From Lichenostomus cassidix (taxonomy: Eukaryota > Chordata > Aves > Passeriformes > Meliphagidae): a stretch of 64,000 bases of DNA. Made by a program: the position numbers and the translations under genes. Within the stretch, counting starts at the first letter, position 1. Each line of letters opens with the position of its first letter. Location: contig CM039211.1 of NCBI GenBank assembly GCA_008360975.2, positions 24,608,558-24,672,557 on the forward strand, given 5' to 3'. Shown one piece after another: positions 37,806 to 48,818 of the stretch. Below the pieces are notes generated by a model. That model searched no databases. It was not told the DNA's origin and saw nothing but the letters and a program-made list of their open reading frames with translations.

Positions 37806-40800
37806 GCTTTGGTGCAAATCAATAAACTAACAGGAAAAAACTGGGTATTGGCAAAAAGACTAAAATGTGCAATTCTGAAGTGGAATCTACTGACAATATC
37901 TGTTTCTGAAGCCCTGTGACTATTCATTTACTTCAAAGATACTTCCAAATATACAAAAAATCTGTTGATTTGCTATTTTCCCTTCATAGACAGGTAACCA
38001 GAGCATGGTATGAAAACTTGTTCAAACGAAAAATGTTGATTTTAAAAGCCTTAAACATTCTTTCCTTTATCTGGTGTAATAAATCACCAACAGGTAAATA
38101 TCTGACTTTGCCTTTCCTGTTTGTTGACAATGACATGGAAGTTATACTGACAAAGCTCCTAAACTTTCAAGGTTTCATCTACATTTGGAAGTTTTACCAG
38201 AATGCAAGTAATTATTTACTTTAGGGTTTGAATGGTGGTTTTCTACCAATAAGCAAAAGCTCTAAAAATGGCATAATTATACTGAAATAGAGAATTATGT
38301 TACCGATTATTCTGTGGACTAGTAGAACTACTTCAGTTACAGCAAGTATTTCCATACAGTAGAACATGAGCTACATGGGAACAAGAGGTGTTGCACTGTT
38401 CTTGTGGTTACCATCACAAAAAAAAGCTCAGATACTTTATATAGCAGCTGCCTTTAAAGTATAACCACATACAAAGGACAGAACAATTTATTTTTAAGTA
38501 TCTCTACATATTACTTTCTCAGTAATGTACTATTTGAAAATTAGGTATATAAATATGACCCAAATTCAAAATAGAAGACCCTAAACTTCACTTGGCATTT
38601 GCTTCCTTCTACCTAAATTTCTGCTACAACCAGAGATTGTTTCTAGATCATCCTACTGTCTTTGTTTAATGATACATCATATTCTTGGTGGCCAGAGACC
38701 AAATCATCTTTCAGTTATAATGCCATAAATCTAACGCAGCTCCAGTGAGCACTATGAGGTTAATCTGATATATATAAAGTCCTGAAACAGAATTTAGCTC
38801 CCATATAATGAGTAAAAAAAGAGCAAAGTTTTTAAAGTTTCTATTATCAAGTGAACTTGAAGACACTGTCCTATTATCAAAGACAGTGTATGGGAACAAA
38901 CAGTTCTAAAACACATGGATTTGGCAAACAGAAAGGAAAAACTTTGCCATTTACAGAAGGCAGCTGGAAACAATCCTAGTTATGGGTTTCAGCTAACTTC
39001 CTTTGCACTCCAACTATGTTCTAGAAATGGACAAATACTAGCTTATGAGACACATTCTTCACTCACTGAAACACTGCTCTGCTGTATCCTGTACCTGGGA
39101 GCCACTGTTTCCCTGTGACTGTTTGCTGTGACAGAACATGCTGAAGGAGGAGGGCAGAATGTTGGAACTGTGGGACAAGATAGGTAGGGTGGCTTTGGAA
39201 ACAAACAGTGCCAAATTGGTTGAGAATATTAAACTGGAACCTGTAAATTCCATACCTGAGTTCTTTAAGTTTATCTGGCTCAGTTTAGCTCAGAAACATA
39301 AGATAGCTCAGTGGAACCAAATTCCCAGGCCAAGTCATCTGAAACTGATCTAAAGTCTGTGTTGTCAATTCCTGCAGAAAACTGATCAACTAATTATTAT
39401 GAATGGAAATGTTAAAATAATCTTTCATAATAACCACAGAGGATTGCTTGAACCTTTCTTTTTTCTGCAGAATAACCTATTTGATTTACCCATAGATCTT
39501 TGCAGCATGAGAACACAAGACAACACAAAACTACTACTTTTTCTGGCCTATTACCATTCTCACATTTATTACTGCTGTATCTACACAGAAGAACCCACTC
39601 TTTTCTTCAAAATATGGATTATGAAACTAGAAAGTATTAAAATATGCACAGAATGAATACACTAGGTTTCCATATATTGCACAGTATTTTGTTTTGTAAG
39701 CTGCTTGCACCTCAAAGCAGCTTTCACACTTTTCATTCTCCCATATCCTATCAATATGGTAATTATGTATTCTATTATAACATCAAATACTCATGTTTTC
39801 TTTTTCTTTCAAAAATGTTGTAGATTTATAAACAGATCATTGAGAATAAATGACACAGCGAAAAAAAAGGTGTATGCAGTTTTTATGAGACTTCAAGTAA
39901 TACAACAGAGTAGCTGAAACTATCCCAGTCTGTTCTTCCTGTCAAGGAACCCTGAAGCCCTTAAATGGCTGATTAAATATGCAACACGTTTGTTCCAAAA
40001 AAACCAAAGTCAGATTTAGGACAAAGGGTTTGGTTTCTTTAAATGCATTTTCAAAATATTTCTACTGATCTGCTTGCTAAAAGATTACAGCCAGTCTATG
40101 TTCAGCTCCAATGCAAATAGTGGTTACTTCCAAACATGCTGAGTATGCAAGTAGAATTTTATTTGCTTGAGTATATGATCTAAAATATAGGTAAATAAGC
40201 ATGTAAACTCAGTCTAAAGAAAAATATTTTCAAGCTACTTAATATTCTTTATATATAGAAGAACCTAGCAGAAGTGATAACATTCTGGCTTTTCATTAAA
40301 TAGAGAAATACTTATTCAAAGTTACAGATATAATTATTCAGCTACTTGTCACTAATTTAATGTCTTTAATGTGTGATTATTTATCTCCAGTATTTTACAG
40401 CAAGTACCTGACATCTTCCTGCTACAAGACATGGACTTGTTGAGAATTGTAAGGCAAGTTATTAGTTTACCTTTCTTTTTGTGATAAAAAGAGGATTGTT
40501 TTGCATCTGTGTAATTGGTTGAAGACAATAGCAGTCACCAAGTCAATCAAAGAAAAATTACAACAGCATTTTCTAGCTTATCAGTTGGTCTTTGTTACAC
40601 AGTTTTTGGAACAACAATACATCTAATCAAAATCAGCAGACTGCAAGCAGTGCAGGAATAAGGCACAGGACTTAAAAGCTGAACTTCAGCCACAAATGTA
40701 TTCCTAGCCTTGTAAGTGCCAAAGTTTGGTGCCTAATCATAAACATCACTCTGGTTCCAAAATCAAATACTACTTTTTGAGACACAGCTAGTATTTTATG

Positions 40801-43800
40801 CATAAGGTATCACCAAATACAAGGACACTTAGAAGCTACAGTTAGATAAGGCAAGCAATGCATTATACTATGTCCATGCAAGGACATTAAGAGGCCAACA
40901 GCTATCCTAATTTGTGTATCTTACCTTTGTAATATCTCACAAAACTACCATCTAACTAACTACCTGTGCATGATTAGCACAGGTAGACTACAATTTGTCT
41001 TGGATTTGTTAGAACTTTGTAAAAGAGATCAGAAAGGTTATTCAGTGGAATAAACCTCGGTGTGCTACAGCATCCAAGATATAATGTCCACAAGAATCAA
41101 ACTTTTCTGCTCTCTAAATCTCAGTTCAGACAGGTATTTCAGAACATATATTTATAAAAGTGACAGCACTAATAATCACAAGTTACAGGTTGCTTACTGG
41201 AGCATAACAGACACTTGATACATTCATATTCAAACCAAACAGCTCAGCAGTGAAATTGCCAGAGAGAACAGGTGGGCTCTACATGATCTTGCTTAAGTCT
41301 CCAACTTACCAATGTCCAACACCATCTCCCTCTCACACCATGGAAATTACTTTGTGCATACAGAGAAAAAAATATTGGTGTGCAGAAGTTTCTCTGCTCA
41401 CAAGAAAAGGCGACCCCTTTGTTCCCACGCAGTTTGTAAGACATTCCTATTGAAAACACTCTATTCCGTTGTGCATGGCAGTGAGAGAGACTTAGAAGTG
41501 TCATGAACAGACACCACTGCAAGAGTGTGGAATCTGCAGTTGCAAAAACAGACATGCCTCAGCCAAGCCTGGGTAATAAAGGTTTAATTTTGCACATTTT
41601 TAGAATACCAGCCTACCTCCATGCATACGAAGCAGATTTTTGTTCACTACTTTTAAGCAAGCTAATATCAATTTGCTGCAAAATCAGAATCCAGGGAAGT
41701 TTGAATTAGTTTTACATATCTACAGTCTAAAAGAAGAAAGGTAAGTGAATCTTAAGTACTTTAAATGGCACTGAAAATGAAAACAGTATCTTTGCTTCAA
41801 CATGGAGTTTTAAGGCCAAAGATTATATTTGAAATGAGACTTTTCATTCTCTCTCTCTCTCCTTTTTTTTTCCTTTTCTTTTTTTTTTTTTGAGTACTGA
41901 GAGGCAGCCATGAGCACTGCTTGGGTGAAATGAGGATGCAAGTTAAAACTACAGAATGTGATCTACTTATTATGTTTATCAAACACACTGCAGAAATGTT
42001 TCAAAACAAATAATTATGTAAACAAATATAATCTCTAGTCACTTTCCATGCTATATGGCTTATTTTCACATAAAATGTGTTTGTTGTTGCCAAGCTGCAA
42101 ACAAATAAATAAGCTACAAAGGTATATTTTTGTGCTGATGGATGAGTGATTGTATCTCTTTAATCTCTTTTCAAGTGCAGAAATGGAGCAATGAACACAG
42201 CTGTGAGGTGCAATATACTCCAATATAGTCCTGAAGTTCCAGATTACCTTAGCTAAGATACTTAAATAGCATAGAAAACTCAAGTTCTCTATGTAGCAGC
42301 ACTAAGGTGATGCGTGACTAGAAGGAACAAAAGAAAGTACACAACAAAAGGAACGATGACACCGACCAGTCCAATAATTGGCACTCTGGTGTCTTCCCTG
42401 GAAAATTTGCTTGTACAGCATTCATGTCTCTTTTTATTTGGTTACTGCAAATGCTCTCAAAGTAGCCTTTACTGACATTAATGTTTTTTTCAACAATTCA
42501 TGCCTCATCAGCACCCTTCTGCAGCTTTAACAGCCCTAAATTATAGCATTTCTCCTTTCTGTGGGACAAGGGCTTACAGGGAATGGCAACCATGCAACTG
42601 AAAGGGCTTTCCACCACAGGGTCCTTGAATTTGTGCTCATTAAACTCTGGCATTTGGTACCTCACTCGCCATTTTGACCAAAATATTTTCTTTAGTAAGG
42701 TCATCAGAGGGAAATGACAGTAATGGTCTATAATAGTTCCTAATTGTCTCTAACAAGTGTACAGCTTTCTGCTAGTAGGAAAAAAGCATCTGCCAATTTC
42801 TGCATAGACACTTTTCCTTAATTTGGTCTGACCTTTTGGCATACACAGCAAGCACTAGTAGCATCCTCAGTGTCACTGTTCATTTTAGAGCAACATAAAA
42901 CACTGCTGCCTTCTTGCATCTGATTGCATGTTTTGTTCAACACTTTTTACAATATTGTCCATGATCCAGGCTGGTGCTTTTCAAACAAAACTTCTGTTGG
43001 TACCAAGACAGGGCTCTCATATATCAATGATACATACCACAGTATATCAAGCAGAGGCTGGAAATGAACAGAACAACTGATCAAAACAGTATTCACAGTT
43101 TTCCGGTCCATATTCCTAAGATAGCTGTCTCTCACAAGTGTGATTGCTCATAAATGCACATTTTCTAGGGCACCTGGCCAAATCTCAAGTGGCAATTCAA
43201 ATAGAAAACGGTTCAACACAAATTCTTTCAGGATCCCTCTCCATTTAGCAGAAGTCTATGTCCTGTTAATGAATTTGGGATCACAAAGAGGTGTCATCTT
43301 TTCCCCTTGTGCAACAGAAACCTTGTTGCCATCTCTTTCTACTTCACCTATGATGCTGAAAGCAATTAGGCTAACAGACACCTCTTCCAGGCATTTCCTA
43401 CAGGTAAGATTACTGTGGGAGATTGGCATTTACAACTCTGCACTATATTCAGCCTCCATATTCTCAGAAACAGGTCTTCCCTATGGTGCCATGTGCCACT
43501 TTTTCAGACATTCTGATCATCTACAGCCTTTGAAAGAGTAAGTTCAGCTCAGTGAACCGATGAACTATTGCACCTACCACTAAATCTACATTCACTTTTA
43601 GTACCAAGATTTTCTACATCAAATTTATTCACTACTTCAATTTAAATATATCTTTAGTTTCCAGATTGAAACATAGTCCTCATCTACTCTAACTCTGTCC
43701 ATTGTTCCTATTTTGCATTAGCTTATGTTGATATTTCTCATTACAACAAAATCTTGTAAAAGTTATAAAATCCTTTTAAATTTTCTTGCATAATTTGTAA

Positions 43801-43874
43801 TTTTTTTTTTTGTCTTCTCCTCTAAACAGGTTGTCAAGCCTTCAATCAGACAGCCCAGGAAAGTGCTTGGTACA
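37806..43874. other. Unannotated AT-rich stretch, 6 kb
   Basis: No gene or mobile element is recognised. Present are a pyrimidine-rich tract (41845-41891), a small hairpin (38863-38889) and a short AC-rich frame near 41250-41560 without domains. A 133-codon frame at 43140-43541 (plus) has no recognisable features. Confidence 0.55.
41845..41891. repeat. (CT)n followed by T-rich tract
   Basis: About six CT units followed by runs of 9 T and 13 T broken by CC and C. Low-complexity pyrimidine tract of 47 bases. Confidence 0.85.
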
Positions 43875-44017
43875 TCATCCTGGGAGATATGTAAAAGACC
43901 TGTAGACACAGTGCTTTAGGAACCGGGCTTAGTGGTGGTCTTGGCAGTGCTGGTTGAGATTGGACTTGATGACCTTAAAAGTCTTTTCCCACCTAAATAA
44001 TCCTATTATTCTGTCAG
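43875..44017 (+). mobile_element. CR1 LINE 3'-end fragment
   Basis: 'cctgggagatatgtaaaag', 'gggcttagtggtggtcttgg', 'cagtgctggttgagattgg', then 'ttgatgaccttaaaagtctt' and 'cctattattctgtcag' follow the CR1 3' UTR in plus orientation. About 140 bases remain and no coding sequence is left. The 'agtggtgg...cttggcagtgctgg' block marks a subfamily different from the one at 44284. Confidence 0.85.
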
Positions 44018-44283
44018 TTTGAGTTGTTTTACAAATTAACCTTTCCTTCAACACAGAGAGAGCAGCTCTTCCACTTTCATAAGCTTTAAGCATGAGAAAA
44101 GGGTCAGCTTTACATATGCAAGTACCAAAATAAACATGAGCTACCTCCTACCAAACCAGTCTTCTCTGCTCCAGGAAACCAGTATCCGCAGTCAAAAAAG
44201 TGTGCCAAAAACATATCCCAGGCAAAATATACTTTAGAGGGCAAGGGGATGCTGAACTTGAGCTCACATTTACTTATCTACCT

Positions 44284-44610
44284 GAAGGGAGCCTACAAGA
44301 AAAATGGAGAAACTTTTTACAAGAGCACGTGTTGACAGGACAAAGAGGATTGGCTTCAAACCAAAAGGCAGTAGGTTTAGATTAGATATTAGGAAAAAGC
44401 TTCTGACTGTGAGGGTGGTGAGGCACTGGAACAGATTGTCCAGGGAATTTGTGGGTGTCCCATCCCTGGAAATGTTCTCGACCAGGTTGGATGTAGCTCT
44501 GAGCAACCTTTTCTAGTGAAAGATGTCACTGCCCACAGCAGAGGGTTTGGAGCTAGATGATCTTTAAGGTTCTTCTCAACCCAGGACATCCTATAATTCT
44601 GTGACTCTTA
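44284..44610 (+). mobile_element. CR1 LINE 3' end with ORF2 tail
   Basis: This is a plus-strand CR1 3' end of about 330 bases. It starts 'gaagggagcctacaagaaa', carries the last ORF2 codons, then a short 3' UTR ending 'ctataattctgtgactctta'. The frame 44304-44516 ends with a normal-looking C-terminus, including 'RFRLDIRKKLLTVRVVRHWN' and a final 'LSNLF' before the stop. Everything upstream of the ORF2 tail is absent, the usual 5' truncation. Another plus-strand CR1 tail lies 266 bases upstream. Confidence 0.9.
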
Positions 44611-47600
44611 GATTCTTGGCTCTGGTATTACATACTTCTTCAAGTCCCAAGTTCAAAGCCTAGGGACAAGCTGACACCTTGTAAAGATCCTCTGTATTCT
44701 CTGATATGACTGGTGGAAAAAATAGAGATAGAAGATATTATTCAGCATTTCATAACTTATCTCATATTGGGACACTGTGTGAAGCAGTCCTAGCAACTAA
44801 AAATCTAACCTTGGAATCCCAGAAACAGTTGTCCTTGAACAGTCTCCACAGAAGTATGTAACAACTTAGAATTGTATCACAATGTTGATTATTAGGAAAT
44901 TTTGGGGATTTTTCCCATTCTTGTCTGCAGGTTTCAGCTGTTTGAAAGAATCACTACTATGGTATAGTCTATGAGAACAAACTCATGACTTGCTTCCCCT
45001 CCTACAGTTTCTTTTTTTCCCCAGTCAAGAAAAATTGAAAAATTGCCTTAGATCATGACAGTAGTTTTGCTGAAAAGCTAGGACACTGAACATTTATACA
45101 GAGAATCTACAGGTTTATTCAAGATATGTGTTTTCTGAATTCCTAGATCATTAAGCAGTAATGCTGTCAATGTATCAAGCATATGACTGACCAAGATAAT
45201 CACAGAGAATATTTTGTACAAAAAACATGTTTTCCTTGCATTACACACTGACAGCAATTATTTTTAAATAAGCTAAATGCTCAAATTACATCAATATCAA
45301 GACATGCACATTCCATATTCTGGTCCAAACCAGCTTTAAAGCCCTAGAGAGAAACTCACCCCTATTTTTGCTCTTTTTTAAAGTTGTAATCCTCCTTGCA
45401 TTTAAAAGTAGCAACATATGAAACAGACTAGAAAGCACTGGAGCATAAAATCTGAACTTCCGACATGACCTTCAAAGCCATCCTACACAAATCAGATCCC
45501 TGCAGGCAAAGAAACTCCAGCCAAGCCAATCAAATTCATTACCCCCATACAAGCTAATTTACAAAATGAGCCACTTCGGGTAACAGACAGTTGCAAATGC
45601 ACTTTCATTAAATTAATTGACTTTTCAAGGAATGGCATTCATAGGATTTAAACTTATTTGAGACTGTTAATGCCCTTTGAAATATACTGTTTACTTGAAA
45701 ATCTCCTTCATAAAAATTTCCCACCAAAGGGCCATCAGCAGCAAACACAGCATAGCAGGTCAGGCTAAAAGCTGCATATTAAAAAACCTGTAGTATTAAT
45801 CCCAGAAACTGTTTCCTGTCACATGACAGATGGAGACTTTTCTAACCCTAAATCATGCTGTGTGAATGGAGACATGGAATAAAGATCAATTTCTTGACAG
45901 AGTCTTGACAATTCACATGTTTACTGCAAAAGCTTATTACGATCACAGTTAAGAGAGCATTTTTCCATTTATCTTTTCTCACCTTCAGTAGCTGGTCACA
46001 GCAGTATCTGTGTCCCAAATCTGATCAGCTCAATGGTGTCTAAAAGTTTCTGCTCTTACAGATGCCAATTTATAGCAAGACTTGGCCTGCAGTAACACAA
46101 CACTTAACAAAGTGAAAGTAGGTATAGATGTTTGGAAGCATAGGGGAGGAGAGGAAATGAAATGGCACATGCTGTAAGTTCTGCACTTCCTGAGTACATC
46201 CCTGAGCCACTTTGACCTCCTCACTGCACAGGAACTCCACAATCAGCTCTGCTGCCTGGTTTGGTTGTGTGTATGAAAAATCAAGCACCACAAACTGCAC
46301 AAGCCCTTCTCACACAAGACAGATTCCTATTCTTTTTATTCAGAAGTGGGTTTGTTTTGTTTGCTTTTTTCTTTTTTCCTTTTCTTCTTTTTTTTCTATT
46401 TTTTTAAGTCTATTTTTGTCGTTTTAAGGAATGAAAAAATCTCGTACTACTCATGCACCAGTTCAAAGGCAAAAATAGACTTTGCACACCCCCTTTGATA
46501 AACTCAGTTGGCTGACTTCCACTTTACTACTAAAGCAGTTTTCTTCATGTTCAAAACTGACTTTTTTTAAGGTGACATATTAAGCAGTAGAGGCCAGGTT
46601 TACAACACTTCCAGATAAGAAAAATTTGCTAGAATAAGCATAACAGCTCAATTTTAGTGTGGTGGATGTTTCATTTGGGTTGGTTTCATTTGTATGGGGT
46701 TTTGTTATTATTGTTTTTAATTAATAGTCTGAACTTCAAAAAATAGCTCAGAACCACAGGCTTGAAACAGAAGGATAAACCCCTTATAGTTAGATAAATC
46801 TAAGTTTTCCTATTTTTAATTGCCTGAGGACTATTATGTGCTAATGTGAGGGCTAATTTGTAGTACGTTGGTGTTTTGGATATTAGCTTATAAATATTAC
46901 ATATTTGGACAATAAAGCCTTATGTTAAAATTTAAAAACCATGCAGGAGAGTTTACTCAAAATCATGAAACAACATTTATTCAACATTTTTTATGATCCT
47001 ATGTACTGATGTATCCTCTGAGTACTGTGGGATTGAGTACTTATTAAAGTGTGATGTGACCATGGGGTTAATGAGCATGTGAAGGATCTAGTAAAGATCA
47101 AAGGTTGTTTTTCTCTGCCATCATGTACTGGATTTTGCTGTCTTAAATTATTTTTTCAAATATGTGCTGCACAGTTTCCATTGAAAGGCAAAATAATTGA
47201 TTATAGAAAGCACTACATAATGAACCTGGCAACAAAATTGTTGCAGACAGGGACTGGATTACTTGGGCTTGGAAGCTACAGGACCAGGCAATGTCTGGAA
47301 ACATTGAGTCCTTGGGGTCTCATGATTGCAGACATGGGACTCTAGCTGTTTCCAGCTCAAGATCTCTGAGCTTGCATCAGTGCTGGCACAAGCTCTGTCT
47401 CAGTATTCAAATGCTCTGATGCTTTGAGATGTTGCCAGATGTTGGAGAATGATAGCACAACATTTCTTACTGCTGAATTGTCCAAAATCCAGTGAAACTG
47501 ACCTCTGGAATAGAAACATCATAAGGAAACACTTCTCTGTTTCACAGCTCTTCTTCCTGAAGATTTCATGGGATTTCATAAAAGTGTTCATGAAGAAGTG

Positions 47601-48202
47601 ACCACATATATTTCTATTAAGATTGCTTTTGCTTTTGTCATGCAGTGAGCCAGAAACCAGAGAGATCACTACCAATTGCCCCCATGTTTATTTCTCCCCC
47701 TGCAGTTCATTCACCACTAGAAGGTAGCACCTTATGTAAGATTGCTCAATAAAACTAAATTTTCACTCTGAGAAAGTGTGAAGATTGGAATTTGATATAC
47801 CCAAATGACAACCTCATACTTATTCTGTGATTATGCACAGTTGCCTGCAATACCCTATTTTGATGCTGTTGTTGCTGTTGTTAACAATATGGCTCAATCT
47901 GCCTTTCCCTCACCAGACATTTAGGGGTGCTGGCCTGATAGCAACCTTGGAAATATTATTCCAGTTTCCAAATGCAAATTGGATAAACTGATAAGACTTT
48001 TTGCAGTTTGAGCAGTAATGAAAACCTTATGAACCTATATTCAAGCTAGAAATACTAACTTGGCTCATGAAATTGCATGTCCCTGTGCCTTATGATTATT
48101 TTTTTTCTGCCCTCTGCCTCATATTACTCTCAAGGGTATAAGAAGCAGATGTCTGAATTAATGATTACACTTTAATGTGAGAGCCTGCCTAGCCATAGAA
48201 AG
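44611..48202. other. Unannotated AT-rich stretch
   Basis: No gene or mobile element is recognised. A T-rich tract lies at 46351-46426. TAAT-rich sequence at 45590-45700 and 46800-46960 could be regulatory but is unproven. Confidence 0.55.
46351..46426. repeat. T-rich low-complexity tract
   Basis: About 76 bases dominated by T with scattered G and C, for example TTTGTTTTG and CTTTTTTCTTTTTT. No element ends here. Confidence 0.8.
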
Positions 48203-48452
48203 TGTCCCCTGGTTTTGGCTGGGACAGAAAATTTTCTTAGTATCAAGTGCAGTTCTGTGCCTTGGATTCGGTAGGAGAATAATGCTGATTTCTCATTGAT
48301 ATTTTGGTTGTGAGTCAAAGATTCTTCAGTGTCTCATGCTTGAGTCTCTCTGCCCATGAGCCTGTGCACAAGAAGGGATGAGGAAACACAGCCAGGACAG
48401 CTGACCTGAACTGGCCAAAGGGATATTCCACACCACAGAACACCGTGTCCAG

Positions 48453-48460
48453 TATATAAA
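48453..48460 (+). promoter_or_regulatory. LTR TATA box (TATATAAA)
   Basis: A strong TATA box at the U3/R border, placed as in related avian LTRs. It could still fire a transcript into the downstream flank, but activity cannot be judged from sequence. Confidence 0.6.
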
Positions 48461-48587
48461 CTGAGGGGAGTTGGCCAGGGGCTACCAACTGCTGCCTGGG
48501 GACCAGCCAGCAGGTGGTGAACAATTGTTTTGTGGAACACCTGTCTTTCTTGTGTTTAAGTCCTCTCTCACTCTCCTTTTCATAATG

Positions 48588-48655
48588 TTGTTGTTGTTAT
48601 GGTTATTATTATTGTTATTATCATTATTCCTATAGTAATAATAGTAATAATAAGT
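48588..48655. repeat. (TTG/TTA)n trinucleotide repeat inside LTR
   Basis: Imperfect TTG then TTA units, followed by ATA/GTA units, fill the R region of the LTR. Expansion here probably accounts for part of its length difference from relatives. Confidence 0.8.
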
Positions 48656-48687
48656 TAATTAATTAGGTTGGGTTTTTTTTTTCAATT

Positions 48688-48693
48688 ATTAAA
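48688..48693 (+). promoter_or_regulatory. LTR polyadenylation signal ATTAAA
   Basis: ATTAAA lies about 230 bases after the TATA box and just before the 'tatctcaaccca' block that marks the R/U5 part of these LTRs. Confidence 0.55.
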
Positions 48694-48818
48694 TGGTTCT
48701 TATCTCAACCCACAAGGTTTACCCTTTCTTTTCAATTCTCTTTCCCCTGGGAAGTTGGTAGGGAGGAGAGTGAGGAGCTGGATGGTACCTAGCTGCCACC
48801 TGGGGTTCAACTGCAACA

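Larger units (their letters stand above)
48203..48818 (+). mobile_element. LTR of an avian ERVL-like endogenous retrovirus
   Basis: The block opens 'TGTCCCCTGGTTTTGGCTGG', a recurrent start of avian ERVL-type LTRs. It shows the family's conserved 'ggacagctgacctgaactgg' and 'ccaaagggatattccaca' U3 blocks, a TATATAAA box at 48453-48460, an ATTAAA signal at 48688-48693 followed by 'cttatctcaaccca', and ends 'ggttcaactgcaaca' at 48818. U3, R and U5 are thus in order on the plus strand, 616 bp in all. A TTG/TTA repeat lies in the R region. No internal retroviral genes adjoin, so it is probably solo. The flanks GAAAG and GACTG match at only three of five positions, so the target duplication is decayed or the edges are slightly off. 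Confidence 0.85.

Noticed and set aside
41250..41555. Overlapping open frames on both strands
   Set aside because: Mutually exclusive shadows of about 65 to 103 codons with no domain.
43140..43541. 133-codon open frame, plus strand
   Set aside because: No recognisable domain and ordinary AT-rich surroundings. Not distinguishable from chance.
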